Shown: one piece after another, positions 35,873-44,607 of the stretch | Numbering within the stretch: the first letter of the stretch is position 1 | How the letters are laid out: the number at the start of each line of letters is the position of its first letter | From: CAYVSF01 sp046482855 | GTDB taxonomy: Bacteria; Bacteroidota; Bacteroidia; Bacteroidales; UBA12077 | Reading direction: 5' to 3' | Length of the DNA stretch: 64,000 nucleotides | NCBI GenBank assembly: GCA_046482855.1 | Contig: JAWOEH010000127.1 | Coordinates: forward strand, 47,935-111,934 | The notes under the pieces: model-generated | Seen by the model: the letters and a program-made list of their open reading frames with translations, nothing else | Database searches by the model: none | Told to the model about the DNA's origin: nothing | Made by a program: the position numbers and the translations under genes

Positions 35873-36751
35873 ATGGGAAACTTGAAGGAGATCCGAACAC
35901 GTATTTCGTCGGTAAAATCAACCCGGCAGATTACCAGTGCCATGAAAATGGTATCGGCCGCTAAATTGAAACGTGCACAGGATACAGCTATTAATATCCG
36001 GCCTTATGGGCATAAGCTTATGGAAATTCTTGCTGATCTGGTGGTAAGCCTGGAAGGAGAAATTCAAAGCGACTATATTACTGAGCGTACTGTAAAACGC
36101 GTGTTGCTGGTGCCGATTTCCGGGAATAAAGGCTTATGTGGTAATTTTAATGCCAATATAGGTAAAGAAGTTTCGAGCCTGGTGAATGAGCGTTTTCAAC
36201 AAGTGCAAAAGGAAGGAAATTTGGATTTTTTCTGCTTTGGCCATAAAGGGGTTCAAACGCTAAGATCACGGGGGTATAGTATTGTTGCGGATCATTCTGA
36301 TATGCTTGAACAATTGAGTTTTGATCAGGTTTCTCCAATCATTGGCGGCATTATGGAGCAATTTTTAAAGCAAGAGTATGACGAAGTATGGCTGATTTAT
36401 AATCGCTTTAAAAATGCGGCTGTACAACTGCCCACTGTCGAACAATTTCTACCCATTCAACTGACGGTTGATGAAGAGGAATTTCACCCCATCCACTACC
36501 TCTATGAGCCTTCGCAGCATGAGATTGTTCAGCAACTCATTCCCCGGGCTTTGAAAATACAGTTCTACGAAGCCTTAGCAGAATCGTTGGCCGCTGAGCA
36601 CGGTGCACGGATGACAGCAATGCACAAGGCCACTGATAATGCAACGGGCTTAATACGCTCCTTGCAATTGGATTACAATAAAGCTCGTCAGGCTGCCATT
36701 ACTCGCGAAATTAGCGAAATTGTCGGCGGAGCCGAAGCGTTGAGTAAATAA
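35873..36751 (+). CDS. atpG: F-type ATP synthase subunit gamma
   Basis: The 292-residue protein has the N-terminal rotor helix (LKEIRTRISSVKSTRQITSAMKMV) and the C-terminal helix (DNATGLIRSLQLDYNKARQAAITREI) that form the central shaft. It is the last gene of the atp unit; a terminator follows at 36791. No atpD or atpC comes after it, so these genes are expected elsewhere, as in many Bacteroidota. Confidence 0.96.
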   Translation: MGNLKEIRTRISSVKSTRQITSAMKMVSAAKLKRAQDTAINIRPYGHKLMEILADLVVSLEGEIQSDYITERTVKRVLLVPISGNKGLCGNFNANIGKEVSSLVNERFQQVQKEGNLDFFCFGHKGVQTLRSRGYSIVADHSDMLEQLSFDQVSPIIGGIMEQFLKQEYDEVWLIYNRFKNAAVQLPTVEQFLPIQLTVDEEEFHPIHYLYEPSQHEIVQQLIPRALKIQFYEALAESLAAEHGARMTAMHKATDNATGLIRSLQLDYNKARQAAITREISEIVGGAEALSK

Positions 36752-36790
36752 TACTTTCCTTTCTTTCCATTTTGATGTTGTGTTGAAATC

Positions 36791-36818
36791 AAGCCTCAAC
36801 CTTTGAGGCTTCTTTTTT
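36791..36818 (+). terminator. Intrinsic terminator of the F-type atp operon
   Basis: AAGCCTCAA (36791-36799) and TTGAGGCTT (36803-36811) form a perfect nine-pair stem with a three-base loop followed by CTTTTTT. It lies 40 nt after the atpG stop. Confidence 0.9.
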
Positions 36819-36892
36819 AATATCAAAGAATATCTTGAGGAGAAGCCATTTTTTATCGGTAAATTTACTGGCCAATGTAAATGAGGTTTGTT

Positions 36893-37546
36893 ATGAGTCG
36901 GCATATCCAGACGCTGATACGTGAAGGAGAACATCAACAACTTGACTTTAAACACTCGGTAAATGATGCCAGGAAAATTGCCCGTTCATTGGCAGCTTTC
37001 GCGAATACCGATGGGGGAACGTTGCTTATTGGCGTGCGCGATAATGGTACCATTGCCGGAGTTGCATCCGACGAGGAGATTTACATGATTGAATCGGCTG
37101 CCCATTTGTTCTGCAAACCCGCTCTTCCTTTTGAGGCTATACCTTGGAATATGGGAGGAAAAACAGTGGTAGAGGTGAAGGTGCATAAATCCGTAAATGT
37201 TCTTTATTCGGCACCCACCAAGGAGGGAAGTTATAAAGTGTATGTGCGTGTTGATGACAATAATTTCCTGGCCAACCGCGTGTTTTTAAAAGTATGGCAG
37301 CAACGCCATCGAAATAAGGGCGTTACAGTTCATTACCGTGAGCCCGAACAATTTCTTCTGCAATACCTGAGTGCACATAAATCCATTACACTTTCTGCTT
37401 TTTCTCGTTTGGCCAAAATTTCACGCTGGAAGGCCGAAAAAGTGTTGGTCAACCTTATTATTTTAGGGCTTGTACAAATCCGCTTTGAAGAAAACCAAAC
37501 CTCATATGAATTGTCCGAGGATATGGAAGATCAAACGCTCCTTTGA
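36893..37546 (+). CDS. AlbA_2 (Schlafen-like) domain protein with winged-helix C-terminus
   Basis: The product is about 217 residues from the ATG at 36893 (an ATG at 36881 is also in frame). Residues about 5-120 are an AlbA_2 domain: LIREGEHQQLDFKHSV, ARSLAAFANTDGGTLLIGVRDNGTIAGV, then YKVYVRVDDNNFLANR. The last 60 residues look like a winged helix (SAFSRLAKISRWKAEKVLVNLIILGLVQI). AlbA_2 proteins are often called putative DNA-binding or ATP-binding regulators; the true role is unsettled. It lies alone between the atp terminator and the TPR gene. Confidence 0.82.
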   Translation: MSRHIQTLIREGEHQQLDFKHSVNDARKIARSLAAFANTDGGTLLIGVRDNGTIAGVASDEEIYMIESAAHLFCKPALPFEAIPWNMGGKTVVEVKVHKSVNVLYSAPTKEGSYKVYVRVDDNNFLANRVFLKVWQQRHRNKGVTVHYREPEQFLLQYLSAHKSITLSAFSRLAKISRWKAEKVLVNLIILGLVQIRFEENQTSYELSEDMEDQTLL

Positions 37547-37619
37547 ACCGGACCTAAAGCTCTTAAAGATAAGGCTCTGTGATAGATGAATATATGTAAC
37601 AAATTAAAAGTATTAAAAA

Positions 37620-37650
37620 TTTCATTTTTTAAATGATCTTTATACTTTTA
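37620..37650 (+). promoter_or_regulatory. Promoter-like pair upstream of the TPR gene
   Basis: TTTC (37620-37623) is followed after 19 nt by TACTTTTA (37643-37650), one mismatch in each box against TTTG-N19-TAnnTTTG. The ATG chosen for the TPR gene is 46 nt further on. Confidence 0.45.
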
Positions 37651-37696
37651 TGGCTACAAAATTATCAGAGTGAACAAATCCCTAAATCAGAAAAAC

Positions 37697-38656
37697 ATGA
37701 AAGTGAAAACAAAGTTAAAGGTAGCAGTTGGTGTAGTTACTTTGTTATTAGGTACATTAGGCGCACAAGCGCAGACGTTGAAGGAGGCTATGGAGGCATA
37801 TAATGCCGCCGCAAAACTTGACAATGCTAAGAATTATCAGGAAGCTCTAAAAAAGTACGATGAGGCCATATCGATATATGATGCTTTGGGTGATACCGGT
37901 AATCAATACAGAATGAAAGCCGCAGATCGAATTCCCGTCTTGCAATATAAGTATGGCTTAGAATTGTACAAGCAGAAAAAATTTGACGAAACCATCAAGG
38001 CATTTATAAAACTCGAGGAACTGGCCCAAACTTATAACAGCGATGAATATGCCAAAAAAGCCAAGAGCATTATTCCTAAGCTTTATTATGCCAAGGGAAA
38101 ATCGTTAATGGACAAAGGAGAGAATGATGCCGCCATTGAAGCCTTTAATAATGCTATTCCCGAGTATGGAATGGCTTACATTCGGTTGGCTCAGATTTAT
38201 TCATCACAAAAGGATGAGGAGAATTTCTCAGCCATTATTAACAAGACGTTGGCATTGAATCAGGCCAAGTTGTCGTCCACAGCCGAAAAATTAGCCCTCT
38301 CTTTTTATGGAAAAAATGCTGCGCAGGCTCTTAAGGATAGTGACTATCCGAACGCGGAGAAATATTTTAAGGAACTTGTAAATTACAAGGATGAGGCGGA
38401 TGTTTATTACCAATTAGCTGTTGTGTATAACAAACAGCAGAAGTGGGACAACGCCATTGAAGCTGCCAATAAAGGGCTTGAACTTTTTACTGAAGAGGGT
38501 ACAACCAAAGATGCGAAATTGTATTTTGAGTTGGGATCAGCTTATAAAGGTAAAGGAGATAACACCGCGGCCTGTGAGGCATACAAGAAAGCTGCAAAGG
38601 GCGATTATGAAGAGGCTGCCAATTACGAAATTGAGCACACGCTCAAGTGTCAATAA
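37697..38656 (+). CDS. Secreted tetratricopeptide repeat protein
   Basis: The product is about 319 residues from the ATG at 37697; the in-frame GTG at 37670 would put nine polar residues ahead of the signal peptide. Signal peptide at about 1-25 (ending GAQAQT). The mature part is made of TPR-like helix pairs: YQEALKKYDEAISIYDALG, KKFDETIKAFIKLEELA, ENDAAIEAFNNAIPEYG, QKWDNAIEAANKGLELF and GDNTAACEAYKKAAKG. It should be a periplasmic scaffold. No enzyme domain is visible. It is followed by a very strong terminator. Confidence 0.82.
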   Translation: MKVKTKLKVAVGVVTLLLGTLGAQAQTLKEAMEAYNAAAKLDNAKNYQEALKKYDEAISIYDALGDTGNQYRMKAADRIPVLQYKYGLELYKQKKFDETIKAFIKLEELAQTYNSDEYAKKAKSIIPKLYYAKGKSLMDKGENDAAIEAFNNAIPEYGMAYIRLAQIYSSQKDEENFSAIINKTLALNQAKLSSTAEKLALSFYGKNAAQALKDSDYPNAEKYFKELVNYKDEADVYYQLAVVYNKQQKWDNAIEAANKGLELFTEEGTTKDAKLYFELGSAYKGKGDNTAACEAYKKAAKGDYEEAANYEIEHTLKCQ

Positions 38657-38684
38657 TCTGAACGAACACTATCTTATAATTTGC

Positions 38685-38712
38685 AAAACCCCGCGCGAGC
38701 GGGGTTTTTGCA
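38685..38712. terminator. Strong, near-symmetrical terminator after the TPR gene
   Basis: CCCCGC (38689-38694) and GCGGGG (38699-38704) with a GCGA tetraloop, extended by AAAA/TTTT on either side. This is 29 nt after the stop at 38656. The symmetry allows it to work on both strands. Confidence 0.92.
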
Positions 38713-38950
38713 TATAAGAAAGAGGAATAGCCATGGGAAGCACTTCCTCCTGCAATTATAATACAATTCCTAAACGCTGCTGTACTCCATAAGATCGTCC
38801 CTATTGCTAAGAGGATTATTTGCAAATAGTTGATAGTTGCTGCCTTTTCCATATCATCGCAATCGGGAAACAGATGGGAAAAAGAGGAGATTTGGATAAG
38901 AGAGTTTTAAAGGTTGCTCGCTTGGCGGCAAAGTGTGTGGGAAAAAGCAG
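38713..38950. other. Intergenic stretch without a recognisable gene
   Basis: Between the TPR terminator and the terminator at 38951 there are about 240 bases. Short open frames exist on both strands, but each runs through a terminator or a neighbouring gene and resembles nothing known. I see no RNA gene or promoter that I can support. Confidence 0.4.
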
Positions 38951-38976
38951 AAAAGAGCCCATATGGGGGCTCTTTT
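38951..38976 (-). terminator. Intrinsic terminator after the tandem receptor genes
   Basis: AAAAGAGCCC (38951-38960) and GGGCTCTTTT (about 38967-38976) form a ten-pair stem with a short loop. On the minus strand it follows the stop at 39008 by about 30 nt and ends in T4. Confidence 0.82.
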
Positions 38977-39007
38977 GCTCTGTTTGTATTTGTTGTATAC
39001 CGTGGTG

Positions 39008-41314
39008 TTATTTCTTGAATTCAGTGATGTTATTGGCGATTTTAAGGATTTTTACCACATCGCCATCTGCATCGCGTATAGGTGTGTAGGTTTCAGAGAA
39101 AACAAACTCCTTACCTTTCACGACCATTGTTGTTTCCTGGCGTCGGATTTGTCCATTGCGCAAATCTTGCCAGAATTGTTCATAATCTGCTTTTTGTTGG
39201 TCATCCAGTTGCAGTTGGCTGTTATGATGTGTACCCACCACCTCCTCGGCGGCTAATCCCAGTAATTTGAGCATGTTTGCATTTATGTTCTGAATGTATC
39301 CGTCCAGATCGTATTCCACCACATAGGTCGACAAATTGAGTGCCTCGATGAGGCCCTCCATCTCGGCACTCTTTCGTGCCGACTCCTCCTGTGTGGCTTG
39401 CAATTCCTCCATATTCTGACGCATCTCCTCCTCTTGTGCGGCCATCTCTTCGGCCTGCTGCTGCGAGCGCTCCAGGAGTTGGTTGGTGCGGATATTAATC
39501 CGCACAGAATTGAGGGTGGAAGCAATACTTTCAGCTACTTTTTCAACAAATTCAATTTCATATTTCTCAAAGGATTTAAAAGAAGCCATCTCAATAACAC
39601 CCAGTACTTGTTCCTCTAATTTCAGGGGAACAATAAGCAAACTATTGGGGTTTGCGCCGCCTAAACCTGAGGTAATCTTGATATAGTCATCAGGAAGTTC
39701 GGTCATGTAGATGGTTTTCTTCTCGATGGCGCAAGTGCCCACCAGCCCTTCACCCAATTGAACGGTGGAAGTAAGATATTTGCGGCGATCGAAGGCGAAA
39801 GCGCTGAGGAGTTCAAATTGGGTCTGCTCCTCGTCTTCCGATAGGATGAATAAACCGCCTTGATTGGCCTTCAGGTAGTTTACCAGATTTTGAATAATTT
39901 GAAATGCCAGCTCATTGAGGTCGTCATTATTTTGCCGTAAGATATCGGCAAATAGGGCAAGTCCCTCATTTGCCCACCGACGTTTTTCGTCTTCCTGAAT
40001 TCGCTGTTCGTGTTCTTGGTTCGCATCTTGCAAACTTTTTCGCATTTCCAGGAGCGCTTCACCCAGTTGGTCATTCTCGCTCAAGCGTTGAAAGTCGTAG
40101 GTAAGGTTGCCTTGTTCTATAGCTTTAGCAAACCGGGTTTTTTCATTAAGGCCATCAATCGATTGATTTAATGCATGTGTCATCTCCTCAATTTCATCTC
40201 CGGTTTCAATTTGCACTTTCATGCTATCGTCAATATTCCCACTGGCCATCTTTTTGAATAATGATGTCAGCAATGTTATGGGTTGCGTAATGCTCTTGCC
40301 AATATAGTGGATAACGATGCTCATAATAATAAGACCTAAAAGCCCCACCAATAGAGAAATCCGGAAATTTGTATTGGCTTCCTGCATGATGGTATCAACC
40401 GGAACCGCAATGGCTACTGACCAGGGTGTATTAATGCCCTCCAGCTCAACAGGAGCAAAGGTGTAAAAGTACTCCTCTTCATGGTTATCGGCATGCGAAA
40501 ACTGAAAGCTCTCCCCTTTTTTGATGCGCGTGTTGAGGTTATGAGCAGCTGCCGCCTTCGGCATAAAATCGGTAATATTGGTGTTGATTACTTCGCTGTT
40601 GGGGTGGGCTACCACAACCCCCTGGTTGGAGATAAGGGAAGCATAGCTGCCCTTAAATGGTTTAATGGTGCTCATGAGTTCCTGGAACTGTTCCAGGGTG
40701 ATATCCATGGCAATGAGGCCGATGTATTGCCCGTTGACTATCATGGGGGTATTTACTGTGGTCATCATAAAGGCTTCTGATTTGCCTTCGGCGAAAACAT
40801 CCTGATAAGGTTCCCACAAAGCGGAGGTCGTTTTCTTTTTAATGGCTGCATACAGTGGCGGATCCCCCTCGAGACTACGCATCTCTACTTTATGTAAAAT
40901 CTGGCCATTTTCGCGCCAAAAGGTATTTGTGTATCGACCATAGGGCTTATCCCATTCGGGGTCAATCGCACTTAATTCCCAACTGTCCCATAAGCTATAA
41001 ATTTGATGGTTGTTTTCCATCACGTCCCTGTACATTTTATTGTAGAGTGCTTTCCACTCTTCTTCGGGGAGCTGGGCGTAGTTTTGCATAGCATGAGCCA
41101 GCGTACTCACAACTTCCATATTGGCGGTAAGTTGTTTTTCAATCTCGTTTGCTGTGGCTTCTACTTGCTTGTTGGTTACTTTGGTAGCATCGCTGAAAGC
41201 CATTTTTCGGGCTTGCAAGCTAATGTAACCAATGGCAGCGATATAGATAATGATAGTGGCAGCAATAATGAAGAATTGAATCTTTTGCTGAATTTTAAGT
41301 TTGATTTTCTTCAT
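39008..41314 (-). CDS. Cache-HAMP-GAF-coiled coil-PAS receptor without an output domain (copy 2)
   Basis: The 768-residue protein has a membrane segment at about 10-30, a double Cache domain (about 40-300; SLWDSWELSAIDPEWDKPYGR, ISNQGVVVAHPN), a second segment (about 318-340), HAMP (about 340-395), a GAF domain (about 470-610; LGEGLVGTCAIEKKTIYMTEL), a coiled coil (AAQEEEMRQNMEELQATQEE) and a final PAS domain ending NNITEFKK. No kinase, cyclase, phosphatase or chemotaxis signalling domain follows. It is a close paralogue of the gene just upstream (41356-43689) and starts 41 nt after it, so it arose by tandem duplication. It probably senses a small periplasmic ligand and passes the signal by protein contact; the partner is unknown. 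Confidence 0.85.
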   Translation of the reverse strand: MKKIKLKIQQKIQFFIIAATIIIYIAAIGYISLQARKMAFSDATKVTNKQVEATANEIEKQLTANMEVVSTLAHAMQNYAQLPEEEWKALYNKMYRDVMENNHQIYSLWDSWELSAIDPEWDKPYGRYTNTFWRENGQILHKVEMRSLEGDPPLYAAIKKKTTSALWEPYQDVFAEGKSEAFMMTTVNTPMIVNGQYIGLIAMDITLEQFQELMSTIKPFKGSYASLISNQGVVVAHPNSEVINTNITDFMPKAAAAHNLNTRIKKGESFQFSHADNHEEEYFYTFAPVELEGINTPWSVAIAVPVDTIMQEANTNFRISLLVGLLGLIIMSIVIHYIGKSITQPITLLTSLFKKMASGNIDDSMKVQIETGDEIEEMTHALNQSIDGLNEKTRFAKAIEQGNLTYDFQRLSENDQLGEALLEMRKSLQDANQEHEQRIQEDEKRRWANEGLALFADILRQNNDDLNELAFQIIQNLVNYLKANQGGLFILSEDEEQTQFELLSAFAFDRRKYLTSTVQLGEGLVGTCAIEKKTIYMTELPDDYIKITSGLGGANPNSLLIVPLKLEEQVLGVIEMASFKSFEKYEIEFVEKVAESIASTLNSVRINIRTNQLLERSQQQAEEMAAQEEEMRQNMEELQATQEESARKSAEMEGLIEALNLSTYVVEYDLDGYIQNINANMLKLLGLAAEEVVGTHHNSQLQLDDQQKADYEQFWQDLRNGQIRRQETTMVVKGKEFVFSETYTPIRDADGDVVKILKIANNITEFKK

Positions 41315-41355
41315 TTTGGTTTAGATGGTTAAGGTTATTTTGCTTGGCAATGGGC

Positions 41356-43689
41356 TTAGACTTGTTCTCCCTCATCGGTTACTTTCAGGTTAAAGTCGCC
41401 CATTTCGTATGCGATCTTCATAATCTTGAAAACATCTCCATTATCGTCATACAGTGGGGTGTACGTTTCGGCAAAGATGAAATCCCGTTCATCAACCTGG
41501 ATGTGAGAGGTCTGTTTTTTGATATGTCCCTGACGTAATTCTTGCCAAAATTGCATGTACTCCTCCTGCGAGCCCTGGAAGTTTAAGTGATCGGAGTGGT
41601 GCCCTCCAATTACGTCATCGCGACGCAGATGTACTTTGTTCAGGAACTTATCATTGGCATGGGTGATTTTCCCGTTTAGGTCATATTCAATAACGTACGC
41701 AGCTGTATTTAATCCATTTATCAAACTTTCCATTTCGGCGCTTTTACGAGCTGCTTCTTCTTGTGTTGCCTGTAATTCCTCGAGGTTTTGGCGCATCTCC
41801 TCTTCCTGAGCCGAGAGCTCTTCGCTTTGTTGCTGAAACTTTTCCAGAAGCTCATTGGTGCGCATGTTCGATTTTACCGATGATAAGGTTGAAGCAATGC
41901 TTTCAGCTACTTTTTCAACAAACTCAATTTGGTAGGGTGCAAGTGTTTGGAAAGAGGCGATTTCGACAACTCCAAATATCTTCTCCTCAAGTTTTAAGGG
42001 AACTAATAACAGACTTGTGGGATTGCTATCGCCCAGACCCGAAGTGATTTCGATGTATTCCTCCGGGATTTCGGTCATGTAAATACTCTCTTTTTCAATT
42101 GCACAGGTGCCAACAAGTCCATCGCCATAGGGAATTCGCTTTTCGTGGTATTTTTTTCTGTCAAAAGCAAAAGCTGATAATAGGTCAAGTACAGGCTCCT
42201 CTTCTTCTTCAGTCATAAGGAAGATTCCTCCCTGATTGGCATTCAGGTATTGTACCAGATTGGATATAATATCGTCTCCCAGTTCGTTGAGGCTGTCATT
42301 ATTTTGACGCAAGATATCGGCGAACTTAGCCAACCCCTCATTAATCCATTGACGTTTTTTATCTTCTTCCTTACGTGCCTCTTCCTCTTTTTTTGCTTGT
42401 TGCAGGCTTTCTTGCATGTCCAGCAGCGATTGCCCTAATATATCTTCATCGCTACGCAATGAGAACGAGTAATCGAGGTTGCCCTGGCCAATTTCATTGG
42501 CGAAGGTGGTTTTTTCCTCAAGCCCTTCAATGGACGCATTGAGTGCATTGCTCATCTCTTCAATCTCATCACCTGACGAAGCACTGTATTTCATGTTTTT
42601 GTGAATATGCCCTTTGGAAAGTTTTTTTAAACTGTCGGTTATGCGCTCAATAGGGCGGGTAATGTTGAGCGTAACTACATAGATAACAAGACTCAGTAAA
42701 ATGATGCCAATAAGGCCCACAACAATGGAGATCATAAAGTTTCGGTCTGCCTGAGCCATAATGGAGTTTAGCGGAACATCCATACCCACGTACCAGGTTT
42801 CATCAGCACGCCCCATTTTTATGGGAGCAAAGGCAATATAATGCGGGTTTTCGTTTTCATCGTAGGCTTCAATGGTAAACGTTTCTTCTCGCTCAAACTG
42901 TCTTTCCAAATCAAGTTTTACACTATCTTTTGTATAAAATGCGGCTTGGGTGTTAAGTTTTTCATTGTTCGGATGGCCTGCGTATTTTCCTTTATGGGTA
43001 ATGAGGAACGCATAGGTGCCATCAAATTTATCAATTGTGATACGCTCCACCATCTCCTGGAATTTTTCCAGTGTGATGTCCACAGCTACCAGTCCTACAT
43101 AGCCTTGTTCGTCAAGGATGGGGGAAGTAAGGCTGGTCATGATCTTTCGCACCCCTTTATTTTCGGCATAAAGATCTTCATAAATCGGGAGTACAACCTC
43201 ATTTCGGCTGGCTTTCAGGAACGCGTAGAGCTCCGAGTCGCCCTCCTGGCTTCGCATATCCTGGTTGTATTTGTATATGCCATTATTTTTAAAGTGCTCG
43301 TTGGAGATGCGGCCATAGGGTTTTGTCCATTCAGGATCGATGCGGCTCAGCTCCCAACTGTCCCATAAATTGTAAAAGTCAGGATTGTTGCGGTACACCT
43401 GATCATACATTTGATTAAATAAGGTTTCCCAGGTTTCGCGAGGCAACTCATCATAGGTAGTAAAGGCTTGTGAGAGTGTTCGGATAACCGTCATATACTC
43501 ATTCATTAAGCATTGAATGGACAGCGCATGCTTTTCTGTTTGAGCTTTGACAAGTGCCGTACTTTCCTGGTAGGCCTCTTTTTTGGCGCTAACGCCAATA
43601 TAACCAATGGCTACAACATAAATCAGGGTGGATAAACTAATCAGATAAAACTGGATTTTGTTGCGTAAACTAAGCCTTAACTTCTTCAT
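41356..43689 (-). CDS. Cache-HAMP-GAF-coiled coil-PAS receptor without an output domain (copy 1)
   Basis: The 777-residue protein has the same domain order as its downstream neighbour: membrane segment (about 10-30), double Cache domain (NLWDSWELSRIDPEWTKPYGR, LITHKGKYAGHPNNE), second segment (about 322-345), HAMP, GAF (YGDGLVGTCAIEKESIYMTEI), coiled coil (SAQEEEMRQNLEELQATQEE) and PAS (YVIEYDLNGKITHANDKFLNK). It ends shortly after the PAS, with no catalytic or MA domain. Near-identical blocks in Cache, GAF and coiled coil show tandem duplication. A 204-base gap without a visible terminator separates it from the YgjP-like gene upstream. Confidence 0.85.
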   Translation of the reverse strand: MKKLRLSLRNKIQFYLISLSTLIYVVAIGYIGVSAKKEAYQESTALVKAQTEKHALSIQCLMNEYMTVIRTLSQAFTTYDELPRETWETLFNQMYDQVYRNNPDFYNLWDSWELSRIDPEWTKPYGRISNEHFKNNGIYKYNQDMRSQEGDSELYAFLKASRNEVVLPIYEDLYAENKGVRKIMTSLTSPILDEQGYVGLVAVDITLEKFQEMVERITIDKFDGTYAFLITHKGKYAGHPNNEKLNTQAAFYTKDSVKLDLERQFEREETFTIEAYDENENPHYIAFAPIKMGRADETWYVGMDVPLNSIMAQADRNFMISIVVGLIGIILLSLVIYVVTLNITRPIERITDSLKKLSKGHIHKNMKYSASSGDEIEEMSNALNASIEGLEEKTTFANEIGQGNLDYSFSLRSDEDILGQSLLDMQESLQQAKKEEEARKEEDKKRQWINEGLAKFADILRQNNDSLNELGDDIISNLVQYLNANQGGIFLMTEEEEEPVLDLLSAFAFDRKKYHEKRIPYGDGLVGTCAIEKESIYMTEIPEEYIEITSGLGDSNPTSLLLVPLKLEEKIFGVVEIASFQTLAPYQIEFVEKVAESIASTLSSVKSNMRTNELLEKFQQQSEELSAQEEEMRQNLEELQATQEEAARKSAEMESLINGLNTAAYVIEYDLNGKITHANDKFLNKVHLRRDDVIGGHHSDHLNFQGSQEEYMQFWQELRQGHIKKQTSHIQVDERDFIFAETYTPLYDDNGDVFKIMKIAYEMGDFNLKVTDEGEQV

Positions 43690-43893
43690 GAATAGGGTTC
43701 TTTAATCCATTACTTCTATAACTCTTCGGGAAGATCTGCTATGATAAGCGATTATCTATACGGGAAAATACAGACAAAGTTCGCATCTATACAGGGATAA
43801 ACAGATATCTCGAAGGATCTTTCCCATTAAACGTAAATATGGTTATAAAACTACATTTTTTCCAGAGAAAAACAAATAGCTTTGCAGGCTCAA

Positions 43894-44601
43894 TTAGAGA
43901 ATCCGCGTAGTGTAGTGGCGAAGTTCCCGGGCTTTTTCCCGGGCTCCGGGAAACAAGGTTTCCAGATAGGCCCAAAATGCAGCACTATGGTTGCGAACCT
44001 TAAGGTGAGCTAACTCATGACAGATGACATATTGGCGCAGGTCCTCAGGCAGTCGCATAAGGTGCAGGTTTAGGTTAATGTTATTCAGGCCGGAGCAACT
44101 CCCCCAAATGGAGCGCAAATTTTTGATAAATACCTTGTTTACGGGAAGATCAAATTGTTTGGCTAAACGATACACCTGGGCAGGGAGAACACTTTTGGCC
44201 TCTTTTCTTAAGACTTCAATAATGAAGGATTGAATATGCGGGTGATGTGTTGAGGCCTGGAAAGGACCCGGGGCAAATAGTTTTATGGTTGTTCCCTCCT
44301 GTTGATAATGCCATTTATTATGTGGAGTTTCCAGAAAGTGAATGGAGTGGAAAGCTGTTTGGTAGGCATTTCCTTTCTGGAATTGAGTTTGAGGTTGCTG
44401 CTTTTGTAAAGCTGCCATTTTTTTCTCCACCCACTCTTGGTTATTCTCTACAAACCTTAAAGCCGATTTATAGGAAGTGTAGTAGGGGATGGAAACCTGA
44501 ATGGAGGCCGGAGGTTTAACCGTCATTCGGAAATTCTTGCTATTTCGACGCTTGGTAATGGTTACCTTACCGATTGCTTTAACGATAAATTCTTTTTGCA
44601 T
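43894..44601 (-). CDS. YgjP/DUF45 family zinc metallopeptidase
   Basis: The 235-residue protein has the HExxH motif in YVICHELAHLKVRNHSAAFW, followed by the later segment FWAYLETLFPGAREKARELRH, both typical of the YgjP (DUF45, M48-related) family. The N-terminal half is basic with a repeated beta pattern (ITKRRNSKNFRMTVKP). Bacterial members are often near restriction systems or stand alone; the substrate is unknown. It begins 6 nt after the stop of the hybrid kinase, so it probably belongs to its transcript. Confidence 0.85.
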   Translation of the reverse strand: MQKEFIVKAIGKVTITKRRNSKNFRMTVKPPASIQVSIPYYTSYKSALRFVENNQEWVEKKMAALQKQQPQTQFQKGNAYQTAFHSIHFLETPHNKWHYQQEGTTIKLFAPGPFQASTHHPHIQSFIIEVLRKEAKSVLPAQVYRLAKQFDLPVNKVFIKNLRSIWGSCSGLNNINLNLHLMRLPEDLRQYVICHELAHLKVRNHSAAFWAYLETLFPGAREKARELRHYTTRIL

Positions 44602-44607
44602 AAAGAG

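Noticed and set aside
38643..38852. Possible 69-residue membrane protein on the minus strand
   Set aside because: Its frame runs through the strong terminator at 38685-38712 into the TPR gene, and no similar protein is known to me.
39008..43689. Frameshifted kinase domain after the Cache-HAMP-GAF-PAS receptors
   Set aside because: I looked for H, N and G box motifs in the gaps and other frames after each stop and found none; the gaps are only 41 bases and about 30 bases to a terminator.
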